Assembly (NCBI RefSeq): GCF_008386585.1
Contig: NZ_VUOB01000047.1
Span: 1 to 64,000, forward strand
Source of the DNA: Solihabitans fulvus
Lineage (GTDB): Bacteria; Actinomycetota; Actinomycetes; Mycobacteriales; Pseudonocardiaceae
Direction of reading: 5' to 3'
DNA: 64,000 nucleotides
Below are positions 25,344 to 33,942 of this stretch, in pieces. A program made the translations under genes and the position numbers. The notes under the pieces are model-generated. The model worked only from the letters and a program-made list of their open reading frames with translations. It was not told the origin of the DNA and searched no databases. Within the stretch, counting starts at the first letter, position 1; the number at the start of each line of letters is the position of its first letter.

Positions 25344-26441
25344 ATGATCCCCATCACCGTTGTAGACGTTCGCGATGCAGAGCCCCTCGTCACCGAGGTG
25401 CTCAAGTCCGGTGCCATCGCTCAGGGCCCGATGGTCAAACGCCTCGAGGAGGCGTTCGCCAGCGTCGCGGGTGTGCCCCACGCCATCGCCGTCAACAACG
25501 GCACCACGGCGTTGGTCGCGTCCATCCAGGCGCTTGACCTCCAGCCCGGAGACGAGGTCGTCACCACGCCCTTCACCTTCGTCGCCACGCTGAACGCGAT
25601 CCTGGAGGCCGGCGCGACGGCCCGGTTCGCCGACATCCGCGCCGACGACTTCTGCATCGACCCCGACGCGGTCGCCGCGCAGATCGGCCCGAGGACCAAG
25701 GTGCTGATGCCGGTGCACCTCTACGGGCAGATGGCCGACATGGGCCGCCTCGCCCCGCTGGCCAAGGAGCACGGCCTCGCCCTGGTCGAGGACGCCGCGC
25801 AGGCGGTTGGCGCGACCTTCGACGGCAGGCCGGCCGGCAGCTACGGCATCGGCTGCTTCTCGCTCTACGCGACGAAGAACGTCACCACCGCCGAGGGCGG
25901 CATGATCACCACCTCGGACGACGCGATCGCCGACTACCTGCGGGTGTCGCGCAACCAGGGCATGCGGGCGCGCTACCAGTACGAGATGGCCGGCCACAAC
26001 TACCGGATGACCGACCTGCACGCCGCCGTCGGCATCCCGCAGCTGGAGAAGCTGGAGCAGCTCACCGAGGCGCGTCGGCGCAACGCCGAGACGCTGTCCA
26101 AGGGGCTGTCCGGCATCACCGGCCTCCAGGTGCCGGAGGTGCTGCCCGGCCGCACGCACGTGTGGCACCAGTACACGGTGCTGGTCACCGACGACGCCCC
26201 GGTCGACCGCGACGAGTTCGCCGCGAAGCTCACCGAGAAGGGCATCGGCAACGGGATCTACTACCCGAAGGTCGTCTTCGACTACGACTGCTATCGGGAC
26301 AACCCGAACGTGATCGCCTCCGACGTGCCGGTCGCGACGAGGGTCGCGCGGCAGGCGCTGTCGCTGCCGGTGCACCCGAAGCTCACCGACGCCGAGCTGG
26401 ACACCATCGTCAGCGCGGTTCGGGAGGTGCTGGGCGCATGA
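25344..26441 (+). CDS. DegT/DnrJ/EryC1-family PLP aminotransferase
   Basis: Nucleotide-sugar aminotransferase, 365 residues. The PLP-binding Lys178 lies in CFSLYATKNVTTAEGGMIT, and AVNNGTTALVASIQAL and EDAAQAVGATFDG carry other cofactor contacts. The C-terminal part contains GIYYPKVVF and LSLPVHPKL, the sugar-binding region of WbpE/GnnB-type enzymes. It overlaps the following Gfo/Idh dehydrogenase gene by 4 bases (ATGA). That pair recurs where a C3 keto sugar is made by the dehydrogenase and then aminated, for example UDP-GlcNAc3N synthesis by GnnA and GnnB. The exact sugar is inferred only. Confidence 0.93.
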   Translation: MIPITVVDVRDAEPLVTEVLKSGAIAQGPMVKRLEEAFASVAGVPHAIAVNNGTTALVASIQALDLQPGDEVVTTPFTFVATLNAILEAGATARFADIRADDFCIDPDAVAAQIGPRTKVLMPVHLYGQMADMGRLAPLAKEHGLALVEDAAQAVGATFDGRPAGSYGIGCFSLYATKNVTTAEGGMITTSDDAIADYLRVSRNQGMRARYQYEMAGHNYRMTDLHAAVGIPQLEKLEQLTEARRRNAETLSKGLSGITGLQVPEVLPGRTHVWHQYTVLVTDDAPVDRDEFAAKLTEKGIGNGIYYPKVVFDYDCYRDNPNVIASDVPVATRVARQALSLPVHPKLTDAELDTIVSAVREVLGA

Positions 26442-27415
26442 CCGCTCGTCCCAAGATCGCGCTCATCGGCGCGGGCAACATGGGCTCACTGCACGCCCGC
26501 GTGCTGACCCAGTCGGACCGCTGCGACCTCACCGTCCTCGTCGAGCAGCGCGAGGACGTCGGCCAGGAGATCGCCAACCGCTACGGCACCACCTACGCGC
26601 CGTCGCTCGACGCGATCGCCGACGTGGACGCCGTGGTGATCGCCGCGGCGACGCAGGCGCACTACGACATCGCCAGGCAGGTCCTCGAACTCGGCAAGCC
26701 GATGCTCGTGGAGAAGCCGCTCGCGGCCACCTACGAGCAGTCGGTCGAGCTCGTGGCCGAGTCCGAGAAGCGCGGGCTGCCGCTGATGTGCGGCTTCGTC
26801 GAGCGGTTCAACCCGGCCGTGCTGACCGCGCGGCAGTTCGTCGGCGACGTCGTCCAGATCAACGCGATCCGGCACTCGCCGTTCGTGCCGAGGATCAAGA
26901 CCGGCGTCGCGGGCGACCTCCTGATCCACGACGTCGACCTGGCCATCCAGTTCACCAGGCAGTCGCCTGCCGCGGTGAAGGGTTCGTTCGGCTACTTCCA
27001 CGAGCCGTCCAGGCAGAACCGGTCCGAGGACAGCGCCGACGCGACGATGTCGTTCCCCGACGGCGCGCTGGCCACCATCTCCGCCAGCCGGATCAGCCAG
27101 CGCAAGGTGCGTCAGCTGTCCGTGTTGGAACTGGACCGGCTCATCGAGATCGACCTGCTCCGCAGGGACATCACGATCTACCGGCACGTCGCCGACTCGC
27201 CGGCCGCCGACGGCGTCGGCTACCGGCAGCAGACCGTGATCGAGCTGCCCACGATTCTCCAGAGCGCCGAGCCGCTCGCCGCCCAGCTCAACCACTTCCT
27301 CAACCTGCTCGAGCTCGGTGCGGGTTCGGACGAGGTGAAGGCCGAGCGGGCCGGGATCCTGCCCGCACACAAGGTGGTCAGGGACGCCACCCTGTCCGCC
27401 ACCAACGGCCACTGA
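26438..27415 (+). CDS. Gfo/Idh/MocA-family NAD(P)-dependent sugar dehydrogenase
   Basis: 325 residues. The Rossmann motif ALIGAGNMGSLHARV is near residues 8-22 and the family's catalytic EKP motif (MLVEKPLAATYEQS) is at about 92-94. The substrate-domain segments FVERFNPAV and LLIHDVDLAIQF include the conserved HD pair. It overlaps the aminotransferase gene and probably provides its keto-sugar substrate (GnnA/WbpB-like role). The GT4 gene follows after 31 bases. Confidence 0.92.
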   Translation: MTARPKIALIGAGNMGSLHARVLTQSDRCDLTVLVEQREDVGQEIANRYGTTYAPSLDAIADVDAVVIAAATQAHYDIARQVLELGKPMLVEKPLAATYEQSVELVAESEKRGLPLMCGFVERFNPAVLTARQFVGDVVQINAIRHSPFVPRIKTGVAGDLLIHDVDLAIQFTRQSPAAVKGSFGYFHEPSRQNRSEDSADATMSFPDGALATISASRISQRKVRQLSVLELDRLIEIDLLRRDITIYRHVADSPAADGVGYRQQTVIELPTILQSAEPLAAQLNHFLNLLELGAGSDEVKAERAGILPAHKVVRDATLSATNGH

Positions 27416-27446
27416 CCGGACAACGAGAGCTGAGAGGACTTCCCGC

Positions 27447-28652
27447 GTGCGCATCGCAGTCGTCAACAACTTCTTCCCGCCCCGTGTGGGGGGCAGCGCC
27501 TACGTCTCGGACACGCTTGCCAGGCACTACGCCAAGCAGGGCCACGAGGTTCTGGTCATCACGGCGGCCTACAAGGGTGCGCTGCCGGTGGAGGAACGCG
27601 ACGGCATCAAGATCGTCCGCATGGACTCCTGGACGCTGCCCGAGACCAGGATCTCGTTCAACTTCGACATCACCTTCGCGCTGCGCTGGGGCAACCGCAA
27701 GAAGGTGTTCCGGCTCCTGGACGACTTCCGTCCCGACGTGATCCACCAGCACGGGCAGTTCTTCGACCTGACCTGGCAGACCGGCCTGTGGGCACGCAGC
27801 AGGAAGGTGCCGACGCTGCTGACGCTGCACACCAGGTTGCAAAGCCCGATGAAGCCGGTGCACGCGGTGTTCCGCGTCATGGACGCCACGATCGTCCGGC
27901 CGATCTTGGCGTTCATCAAGCCCACCAAGGTCGTCGCCATCGACACGGTGTTCAACGAGTACATCAAGAAGCGCTACAAGCTCCGCGACGACCGGATCGA
28001 GAAGATCGCGGTCGGCGTCGAGCTGGACCGCTTCCACGACCTGGACCACGTGGCCGAGCGCGCGAAGCTGCGCGAGCGCTTCGAGATCGGCGACGGCCCG
28101 CTGATCGCCTCGCTCGGGCACGTCATCCCCGTGCGCGACCGGGTCAACCTCGTCGAGGCGCTGCCCGGCGTGCTGGCCAAGCACCCCGACACCAAGGTGC
28201 TGATCATCGGCGGCATGTACTACCACCGCTTCCTGGAGCGGGCCAAGGAGTTGGGGGTCGAGCACGCCCTCATCTGCACCGGCGCGCTGCCCAAGGCCGA
28301 CATCCCTGGCATCCTGGCCGGCGCGGACATGGAGGTGCACGACCTCCAGGGCTTCGGCATCGGCATCGCCAGCCTGGAGGCCATGGCGGCCGGCCGGCCG
28401 ACCGTGATGGCCGAGCGGCCCGACTACTTCCAGAACGCGGCGCTGCGGGACGGCGAGGACTCGCTGCTCGTGCGTCCCGGCGACCACGCCGCCCTCGCGG
28501 CCTCGATCAACCGGCTCATCGAGGACCCGACGCTGGCCAGCAAGGTCGGCGAGGCCGGCCGCAACTGGGTCTTCGACAACTTCGAGATGCCGGAGATCTG
28601 CGAGGCCAACCTCCAGGTGCTCAAGGGGCTTGCCGGTAAGAGCGGCAAGTAG
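27447..28652 (+). CDS. GT4-family glycosyltransferase
   Basis: 401 residues from the GTG at 27447 (AGAGGA upstream). The N-terminal domain starts RIAVVNNFFPPRVGGSAYVS, with the glycine-rich acceptor loop. Then come VIHQHGQFFDLTW and the C-terminal donor domain with GFGIGIASLEAMAAGRPTVM. It has no membrane helix. Placement directly after DegT and Gfo/Idh suggests that it transfers the amino sugar made by them. Confidence 0.9.
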   Translation: MRIAVVNNFFPPRVGGSAYVSDTLARHYAKQGHEVLVITAAYKGALPVEERDGIKIVRMDSWTLPETRISFNFDITFALRWGNRKKVFRLLDDFRPDVIHQHGQFFDLTWQTGLWARSRKVPTLLTLHTRLQSPMKPVHAVFRVMDATIVRPILAFIKPTKVVAIDTVFNEYIKKRYKLRDDRIEKIAVGVELDRFHDLDHVAERAKLRERFEIGDGPLIASLGHVIPVRDRVNLVEALPGVLAKHPDTKVLIIGGMYYHRFLERAKELGVEHALICTGALPKADIPGILAGADMEVHDLQGFGIGIASLEAMAAGRPTVMAERPDYFQNAALRDGEDSLLVRPGDHAALAASINRLIEDPTLASKVGEAGRNWVFDNFEMPEICEANLQVLKGLAGKSGK

Positions 28653-28658
28653 CCCGCC

Positions 28659-29843
28659 GTGCGCCACGTGGTCGTGATCGGTGGCGGGATCGTCGGCCTG
28701 GCAACGGCCGACGAGCTCGCCGCCCGCGGCGACCGGGTGACCGTGCTGGAGAAGGAGCCGCGCTGGGCGGCCCACCAGACCGGGCACAACAGCAACGTCG
28801 CGCACGCCGGGCTGTACTACCGGCCCGGCTCGCTCAAGGCGCGGATGTCAGTGGCCGGCAACGCGTCGATGGTGCGGTTCGCGCGCGAGCACGACGTGCC
28901 CGTCGAGGTCTGCGGCAAGCTGGTCGTCGCGGTCTCGCCCGACGAGCTGCCGAGGCTGCGCGCGCTCGCCGAACGGGCCGAGGCCAACGGGGTCGAGGCG
29001 GCGCTGATCTCGCCGCAGCAGGCGCGGGAGCACGAGCCCGAGGTGTCCTGCGTCGCCGCGCTGCGGGTGGAGAGCACCGCGATCATCGACTTCCCCGCCG
29101 TGTGCGCCGCGCTGGTCCGGTCGCTCGCCGCGCGCGGCGCCGAGCTGCGCACCGACTGCGCGGCGCTCGCGATCAGGCCGTCCTCGACGCGCGCCGGCGT
29201 CGAGGTGGCCACGCCGCAGGGGGTCGTGCGGGCCGACGCCCTGGTCAACTGCGCCGGGCTGCACAGCGACCGGGTGGCGCGGCTGGCCGGGCTGCGGCCG
29301 GCAGCGCGGATCCTGCCGTTCCGCGGTGAGTACTACGAGCTGCGCCCCGACCGGCGGCACCTGGTGCGCGGGTTGATCTATCCGGTGCCCGACCCGACGC
29401 TGCCGTTCCTCGGCGTGCACCTGACCAGGATGCTGGACGGCAGCGTGCACGCCGGCCCGAACGCGGTGCTCGCGTTGCGCAGGGAGGGCTACCGCTGGCG
29501 CGACGTGTCGCCGCGCGACCTCGCCGAGATGGCCGCGTTCCCCGGTTCCTGGCGGCTGGCCATGCGGTACGGGCGCACCGGGCTAGACGAGGTGCTGCGC
29601 TCACTGTCCCGGCGGCGCTTCGCCGCCAGCCTGGCCAGGCTGGTGCCGGCCGTGCGCGAGGCCGACCTCGTGCCGTCCCATGCCGGCGTGCGGGCCCAGG
29701 CGATGCTGCCCAGCGGCGCGCTCGTTGACGACTTCCTGATCGAAACGGCGCCGCACCAGGTGCACGTGCTCAACGCGCCGTCCCCGGCGGCAACCAGCGC
29801 GCTGGAGATCGCGCGGCACGTGGCGAACCAGCTGCGGGACTAG
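28659..29843 (+). CDS. lhgO: L-2-hydroxyglutarate oxidase-like FAD enzyme
   Basis: FAD-dependent oxidoreductase of the DAO superfamily, 394 residues, resembling LhgO, which oxidises L-2-hydroxyglutarate to 2-oxoglutarate. The dinucleotide motif is VVIGGGIVGLATADELAARG at the N-terminus. The diagnostic HQTGHNSNVAHAGLYYRPGS lies near residues 37-57, NCAGLHSDRVA near 190, and GPNAVLA in the C-terminal half. It follows the GT4 gene by 6 bases, yet its function is metabolic repair rather than glycan synthesis. Its stop overlaps the convergent propeller gene by 4 bases. Confidence 0.9.
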   Translation: MRHVVVIGGGIVGLATADELAARGDRVTVLEKEPRWAAHQTGHNSNVAHAGLYYRPGSLKARMSVAGNASMVRFAREHDVPVEVCGKLVVAVSPDELPRLRALAERAEANGVEAALISPQQAREHEPEVSCVAALRVESTAIIDFPAVCAALVRSLAARGAELRTDCAALAIRPSSTRAGVEVATPQGVVRADALVNCAGLHSDRVARLAGLRPAARILPFRGEYYELRPDRRHLVRGLIYPVPDPTLPFLGVHLTRMLDGSVHAGPNAVLALRREGYRWRDVSPRDLAEMAAFPGSWRLAMRYGRTGLDEVLRSLSRRRFAASLARLVPAVREADLVPSHAGVRAQAMLPSGALVDDFLIETAPHQVHVLNAPSPAATSALEIARHVANQLRD

Positions 29844-30862
29844 CTGACCGGCGGGCTCGGCAGCACAGCGACATCCCTCGGCGTGGTGCCGGCGGGGAAC
29901 TGCCAGGTCGTGGTGACCGTGTTGGAGGCCGTGTCGATCACGGTCAGCGTGTTGGCGTAGGCGTTGGTCACGTAGGCGGTGTCGCCGGCGCCGCTCAACG
30001 TGAGCGAGGACCCGCCGACCCCCTTGGGGGTGCTGATGGTGGTGATCGTGGTGTTCTGCTGCGCGTCGACCACGACCACGTCGCCGGCGTAGTAGCTGCC
30101 GTACAGCTTCGCGCCGTCCGGAGTGACCGCCAGCCCGGTGACGAGCCCGCTGCTGGCCGACTCCGTGTCGGACACCGCCATGGTGTCTGTGTCCACAATG
30201 GACACTCCGTCAGACTGCGCGGTGTAGAGCTGCGAGTTGTCCGGCGACACGGCCATCGCGCTGGGATGCGACGGCAGCTCCACGGAGTCCACGACCGCGT
30301 TGTCGCTGGTGTCGACGGCCCGCACGAGGTTGGACCGCAGCGTGTTGGCGTAGAGCCGGCTCCCGTCGGGAGACATGGCGATCCGGTATGCGGTGTCACC
30401 AGCGTCGGGATCGGCGACCAGGACGGTGTCGACGATCGCGGAGATCCCGGTGTCGATGACGTCGACGTCGACACCGCGTTCCTCGCTGGCGTACAGCCGG
30501 CTCCCGTCGGGACTCACGGCGAGGTCGACGGCCGGTTTGGGCAGCTTGACCGTGCTGACCCAGCGATTGGTCCTCGTGTCGATCGTGGCGACCGACCTGG
30601 TGCCCCTGCTCGCGACGTACACATGCCGGCCGTCCGGGGCGGCCACGAGCCGGTTCGGGGACGCGCCGACCAGGATGGTGGCCGTGGTCGCGCCCGTCGC
30701 CGCGTCGATGACCGACACGCTCCCGGTTCCCTCGTCTGGCACGTACAGGAAGGTCCGCGGCGCGCCGACCTCCGCCGCAGGCGCCGCCGAGGCGGCCCCG
30801 ACGGACAACGCGGCCAGCATCGTCATGGCCAGGGCGACGGTGGTTCCACTGGCTCTACGCAC
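29840..30862 (-). CDS. Secreted YVTN-type beta-propeller protein
   Basis: 340 residues from the GTG at 30862, chosen because GGAGGAG lies seven bases upstream; longer in-frame starts lack this. A signal peptide with an Ala-rich core ends near residue 30 (ALSVGAASAAPA). The rest is seven repeated blades of about 40 residues with the pattern SPDGSRLYA..VIDT, and YVTN itself occurs (DTAYVTNAYANTLTVID). Such propellers are usually surface binding modules; no catalytic residues are evident. The gene converges on and overlaps lhgO. Confidence 0.88.
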   Translation of the reverse strand: MRRASGTTVALAMTMLAALSVGAASAAPAAEVGAPRTFLYVPDEGTGSVSVIDAATGATTATILVGASPNRLVAAPDGRHVYVASRGTRSVATIDTRTNRWVSTVKLPKPAVDLAVSPDGSRLYASEERGVDVDVIDTGISAIVDTVLVADPDAGDTAYRIAMSPDGSRLYANTLRSNLVRAVDTSDNAVVDSVELPSHPSAMAVSPDNSQLYTAQSDGVSIVDTDTMAVSDTESASSGLVTGLAVTPDGAKLYGSYYAGDVVVVDAQQNTTITTISTPKGVGGSSLTLSGAGDTAYVTNAYANTLTVIDTASNTVTTTWQFPAGTTPRDVAVLPSPPVS

Positions 30863-30965
30863 GTGGCGGCTCCTCCGGACAATCTGTCCCCACGCAGCAG
30901 TAAACCAGACGACAGCGCTGTCAGAACCCGTCAAACCCGAAGGCCGCCCTGCTCCGCGCCGATGA

Positions 30966-32441
30966 TCAGCCGGTCAGCAGCGTCCGGCAGGCGTCGAGCA
31001 CGATCCGCTGGGTGCTGCCAACGGCCGGCGGCGTGGTGCCGACCGGCGAGAACCGCAACGGCGCAGGCCACGCGAAGAACATCGGCGCGGTGTTCTCACC
31101 GGTGATGGTCGGGTCGTCCGTCCAGCCGGCCTCGTAGCCGAAGTGCTTCGAGCCGCCCGCCCAGGACACCTCGTCGCCTGGGACGTAACAGGCCACCTCG
31201 TTGGTGTAGCCGAGCACCCAGACCTTCTTGCCAGGCATGAGGGCCTTGACCGCGCCGTCGTAGACGCTCAGCGCCTCGTGCGCCAGGCCCATGATCGTGA
31301 GCCCGCCCAGCTTCCAGCACTGGATCGGCATCGGGATCGACGTCGGCAGTGTGCCGTCGTCGAGCTGCCCGAGCATGACCTGGGCGTGCCGGTTCACGTA
31401 CTCGGTCGGCGGGTTGTCGTTGACCCGCTGCTGGTAGCGCGTCCTGAGCTGGTTCCGCACCGATGCCTTCGAGGTGTCCACCGTGAACGGGAGGTCCACC
31501 TCGGTCAGCTGCGTCGCGAACGGCCCGGTGACCGGAGTGAACGCGCCGTGCACCACGACGTCCGCGATGGTCCTGGCGAGCTGGTCACCGAGGTTGGCCA
31601 CCTGGTCCGGGCTCTGTGGATCGGCCGGCTGCTGGTCGCCTGCCGTGCCCTGGAGGAACAGCGCCGGCACGCCAAGCCACCGCTCGACCTGCTCGGCGGC
31701 CTCGCCGCAGTAGTCGCTGTCGAACACCTCGTCGTTGCCCCGCGCGACCGCGTGACAGGCGTAGCCGAACACCAACGCGACCGGGCTGTTGTCCGAGACT
31801 GCCCGCGCCAACAGGACCGGCACGGTGGACAACACGGTCGGCATGTCGACCCGGTTGTAGCCGATCGTCGTGTTGCCCTCGGCGTAGCCGAGCGTGACCG
31901 CGACCGGCGGGACCTGGAGGGTGTCGGTGACGAGCTGCACCAGCAGGTCGATCAGGATCTGGGTCGACAGGTTGATCGCATCGATGTCGGCGGGCTGGAG
32001 ATTCATCATGATGAACGGGTTCGGCGTGGTGTCGCCGACGTACATGCCCGAGTGGGTATGGCTCGCCATCATCATGAAGTCGGCGGAGTCCGCGACGAGG
32101 CCCGCGTCCACGATCCGGCTTCGGACGGCCTGGTGCACGTCCCGGGGAATGTGCACGATGTCGGCCCGCAGCAGCACGTTCGGCGTGCCCTGGTCGTAGA
32201 ACACGACACAGTGCGCCCGCAGCGTGCGCGCGACGTCGCCGTGGTTGCCGCGCGGCCCGCCCGCGTAGCCTCCCATCCACAGGCTGGGCCACCGCGGCAC
32301 GCTCGGGGTGATGTCGACGGTGCCGACGGCGAGTGTCAACGGCGCGTCGACGCCGCCCGACCCGGCCGCCGCCCCGACCCTGACCTCGAACTTCGCGTCG
32401 ACACCGGCCGGCGCGCCGCTCGTATTGCCCTGCGTCTGCAT
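30966..32441 (-). CDS. Neutral/alkaline ceramidase-like protein
   Basis: 491 residues from the ATG at 32441, preceded by GGGGG at good spacing; ATG 32459 is the alternative. It resembles the N-terminal catalytic domain of neutral ceramidases: VGTVDITPSVPRWPSLWMGG, then the metal-ligand segment MMMASHTHSG, FGYACHAVARG and LFLQGTAGDQQPADP. The separate C-terminal Ig-like domain of full ceramidases is missing, and no signal peptide is seen, which is unusual for an enzyme acting on external lipids. The substrate may not be ceramide. Confidence 0.8.
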   Translation of the reverse strand: MQTQGNTSGAPAGVDAKFEVRVGAAAGSGGVDAPLTLAVGTVDITPSVPRWPSLWMGGYAGGPRGNHGDVARTLRAHCVVFYDQGTPNVLLRADIVHIPRDVHQAVRSRIVDAGLVADSADFMMMASHTHSGMYVGDTTPNPFIMMNLQPADIDAINLSTQILIDLLVQLVTDTLQVPPVAVTLGYAEGNTTIGYNRVDMPTVLSTVPVLLARAVSDNSPVALVFGYACHAVARGNDEVFDSDYCGEAAEQVERWLGVPALFLQGTAGDQQPADPQSPDQVANLGDQLARTIADVVVHGAFTPVTGPFATQLTEVDLPFTVDTSKASVRNQLRTRYQQRVNDNPPTEYVNRHAQVMLGQLDDGTLPTSIPMPIQCWKLGGLTIMGLAHEALSVYDGAVKALMPGKKVWVLGYTNEVACYVPGDEVSWAGGSKHFGYEAGWTDDPTITGENTAPMFFAWPAPLRFSPVGTTPPAVGSTQRIVLDACRTLLTG

Positions 32442-32654
32442 AGCGTGGCCCCCAGCCATTGCCCCAACGCCGCGCGTCGGCCCCTGACTACGAGGATGTG
32501 TAAGGGCTACTGAGAGTACTCCCCGTGGCCATTTCGACGTTCCACCGTAGTCCTACCGAGACATTCCACAATGGGCAGGGCCCCCAATGCCGAACCCGGG
32601 CGCGTCGGGCCAGACGGCGGGAGTGCCGCACCGGCCGGCCGAACTAGCGCTAGG
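32442..32654. other. Intergenic region between serS and the ceramidase-like gene
   Basis: 213 bases, presumably holding the promoter of the ceramidase-like gene (minus strand). I looked for a tRNA-Ser, often near serS, and found none. No clear promoter hexamers were seen. Confidence 0.4.
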
Positions 32655-33923
32655 TCACTTCTTGATCGGCTCCAGCACCTCGCGGCCGCCGAGGTAGGGG
32701 CGCATCGCGACCGGCACGCGGACCGAGCCGTCGGCCTGCTGGTGGTTCTCCAGGATCGCCACGATCCACCTGGTGGTGGCGAGCGTGCCGTTGAGCGTGG
32801 CCAGGGTCTGCGGCTTGCCGTCGGCGTCCCGGTGCCGCACGTTGAGCCTGCGGGCCTGGAACGTCGTGCAGTTGGACGTCGAGGTGACCTCGCGGTAGGT
32901 CTCCTGCGTCGGCACCCACGCCTCGCAGTCGTACTTGCGCGCCGCGCTGGTGCCAAGGTCGCCGGCCGCCACGTCGATCACCCGGTAGGGCAGCTCGACC
33001 TTGGCCAGCATCTCCTCCTCCCAAGCCAGCAGCCGCAGGTGCTCGTCGTGCGCCTGCTCCGGCTCGCAGTAGGAGAACATCTCGACCTTGTCGAACTGGT
33101 GCACCCGGATGATGCCCCTGGTGTCCTTGCCGTACGAGCCGGCCTCGCGGCGGTAGCACGACGACCAGCCCGCGTACCGCTTCGGCCCCGAGGACAGGTC
33201 GAGGATCTCGTCGGAGTGGAAGCCGGCCATCGGCACCTCCGAGGTGCCGACCAGGTACAGGTCGTCGTCGCGCAGCCGGTACACCTCGGCCGCGTGCGCG
33301 CCGAGGAAGCCGGTGCCCTCCATGATCTCGGGGCGGACCAGCGACGGCGTGATCAACGGCGTGAAACCGGCCTCGATCGCCTGCTGCATGGCCATGTTCA
33401 GCAGCGCGAGCTGGAGCTGCGCGCCGACGCCGGTCAGGAAGTAGAAGCGCGCGCCCGACACCTTCGCGCCGCGCTCGTTGTCGATCGCGCCGAGCAGCTC
33501 GCCGAGCTCGACGTGGTCGCGCGGGGTGAAGTCGAACGCGGTCGGCTCGCCGACGTGCTTGCGCACGACGTAGTCGTCCTCGCCGCCGGCAGGCGCGCCG
33601 TCCTCCACGAGGTTGGCCAGGCTCCGCTGCGCCGCGTGCAGCGCGGCGTCCGCCTCGGACTGCGCCGCCTCGGCCGCCTTCACCTCAGCGGCGAGCTCCT
33701 TGGCCTTGGCCAGCAGCGCGTCCCGCTCCTCGCCGCGAGCCTTGCCGACCTCCTTGCCGAGCGCCTTCTGCTCGGCGCGCAGCCCGTCGGCCCGCGACAC
33801 CACGGAACGGCGCGTCTCGTCGGCGGACAGCAGCACGTCGACGAGGCTCGCGTCCTCACCTCTGGCGCGCTGCGAGGCGCGCACGGCTTCGGGATTCTCG
33901 CGCAGTGTCCTGAGGTCGATCAC
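32655..33923 (-). CDS. serS: Seryl-tRNA synthetase
   Basis: Class II aminoacyl-tRNA synthetase charging tRNA-Ser, 422 residues, full length. The N-terminus (MIDLRTLRENPEAVRASQRA) leads into the long coiled-coil arm that binds the extra arm of tRNA-Ser (about residues 30-100). Class II motif 2 appears as FHSDEILDLSSGPKRYAGWS followed by SCYRREAGSYGKDTRGIIRV. Motif 3 appears in LNGTLATTRWIVAILENHQ. It is a housekeeping gene; the MFS gene lies 19 bases upstream on the same strand. Confidence 0.98.
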   Translation of the reverse strand: MIDLRTLRENPEAVRASQRARGEDASLVDVLLSADETRRSVVSRADGLRAEQKALGKEVGKARGEERDALLAKAKELAAEVKAAEAAQSEADAALHAAQRSLANLVEDGAPAGGEDDYVVRKHVGEPTAFDFTPRDHVELGELLGAIDNERGAKVSGARFYFLTGVGAQLQLALLNMAMQQAIEAGFTPLITPSLVRPEIMEGTGFLGAHAAEVYRLRDDDLYLVGTSEVPMAGFHSDEILDLSSGPKRYAGWSSCYRREAGSYGKDTRGIIRVHQFDKVEMFSYCEPEQAHDEHLRLLAWEEEMLAKVELPYRVIDVAAGDLGTSAARKYDCEAWVPTQETYREVTSTSNCTTFQARRLNVRHRDADGKPQTLATLNGTLATTRWIVAILENHQQADGSVRVPVAMRPYLGGREVLEPIKK

Positions 33924-33942
33924 GGCTGGTCAGCCTAGTCCG

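Noticed and set aside
32460..32654. tRNA gene near serS
   Set aside because: No cloverleaf arms, TTCGANNC or CCA-proximal pairing could be found on either strand.
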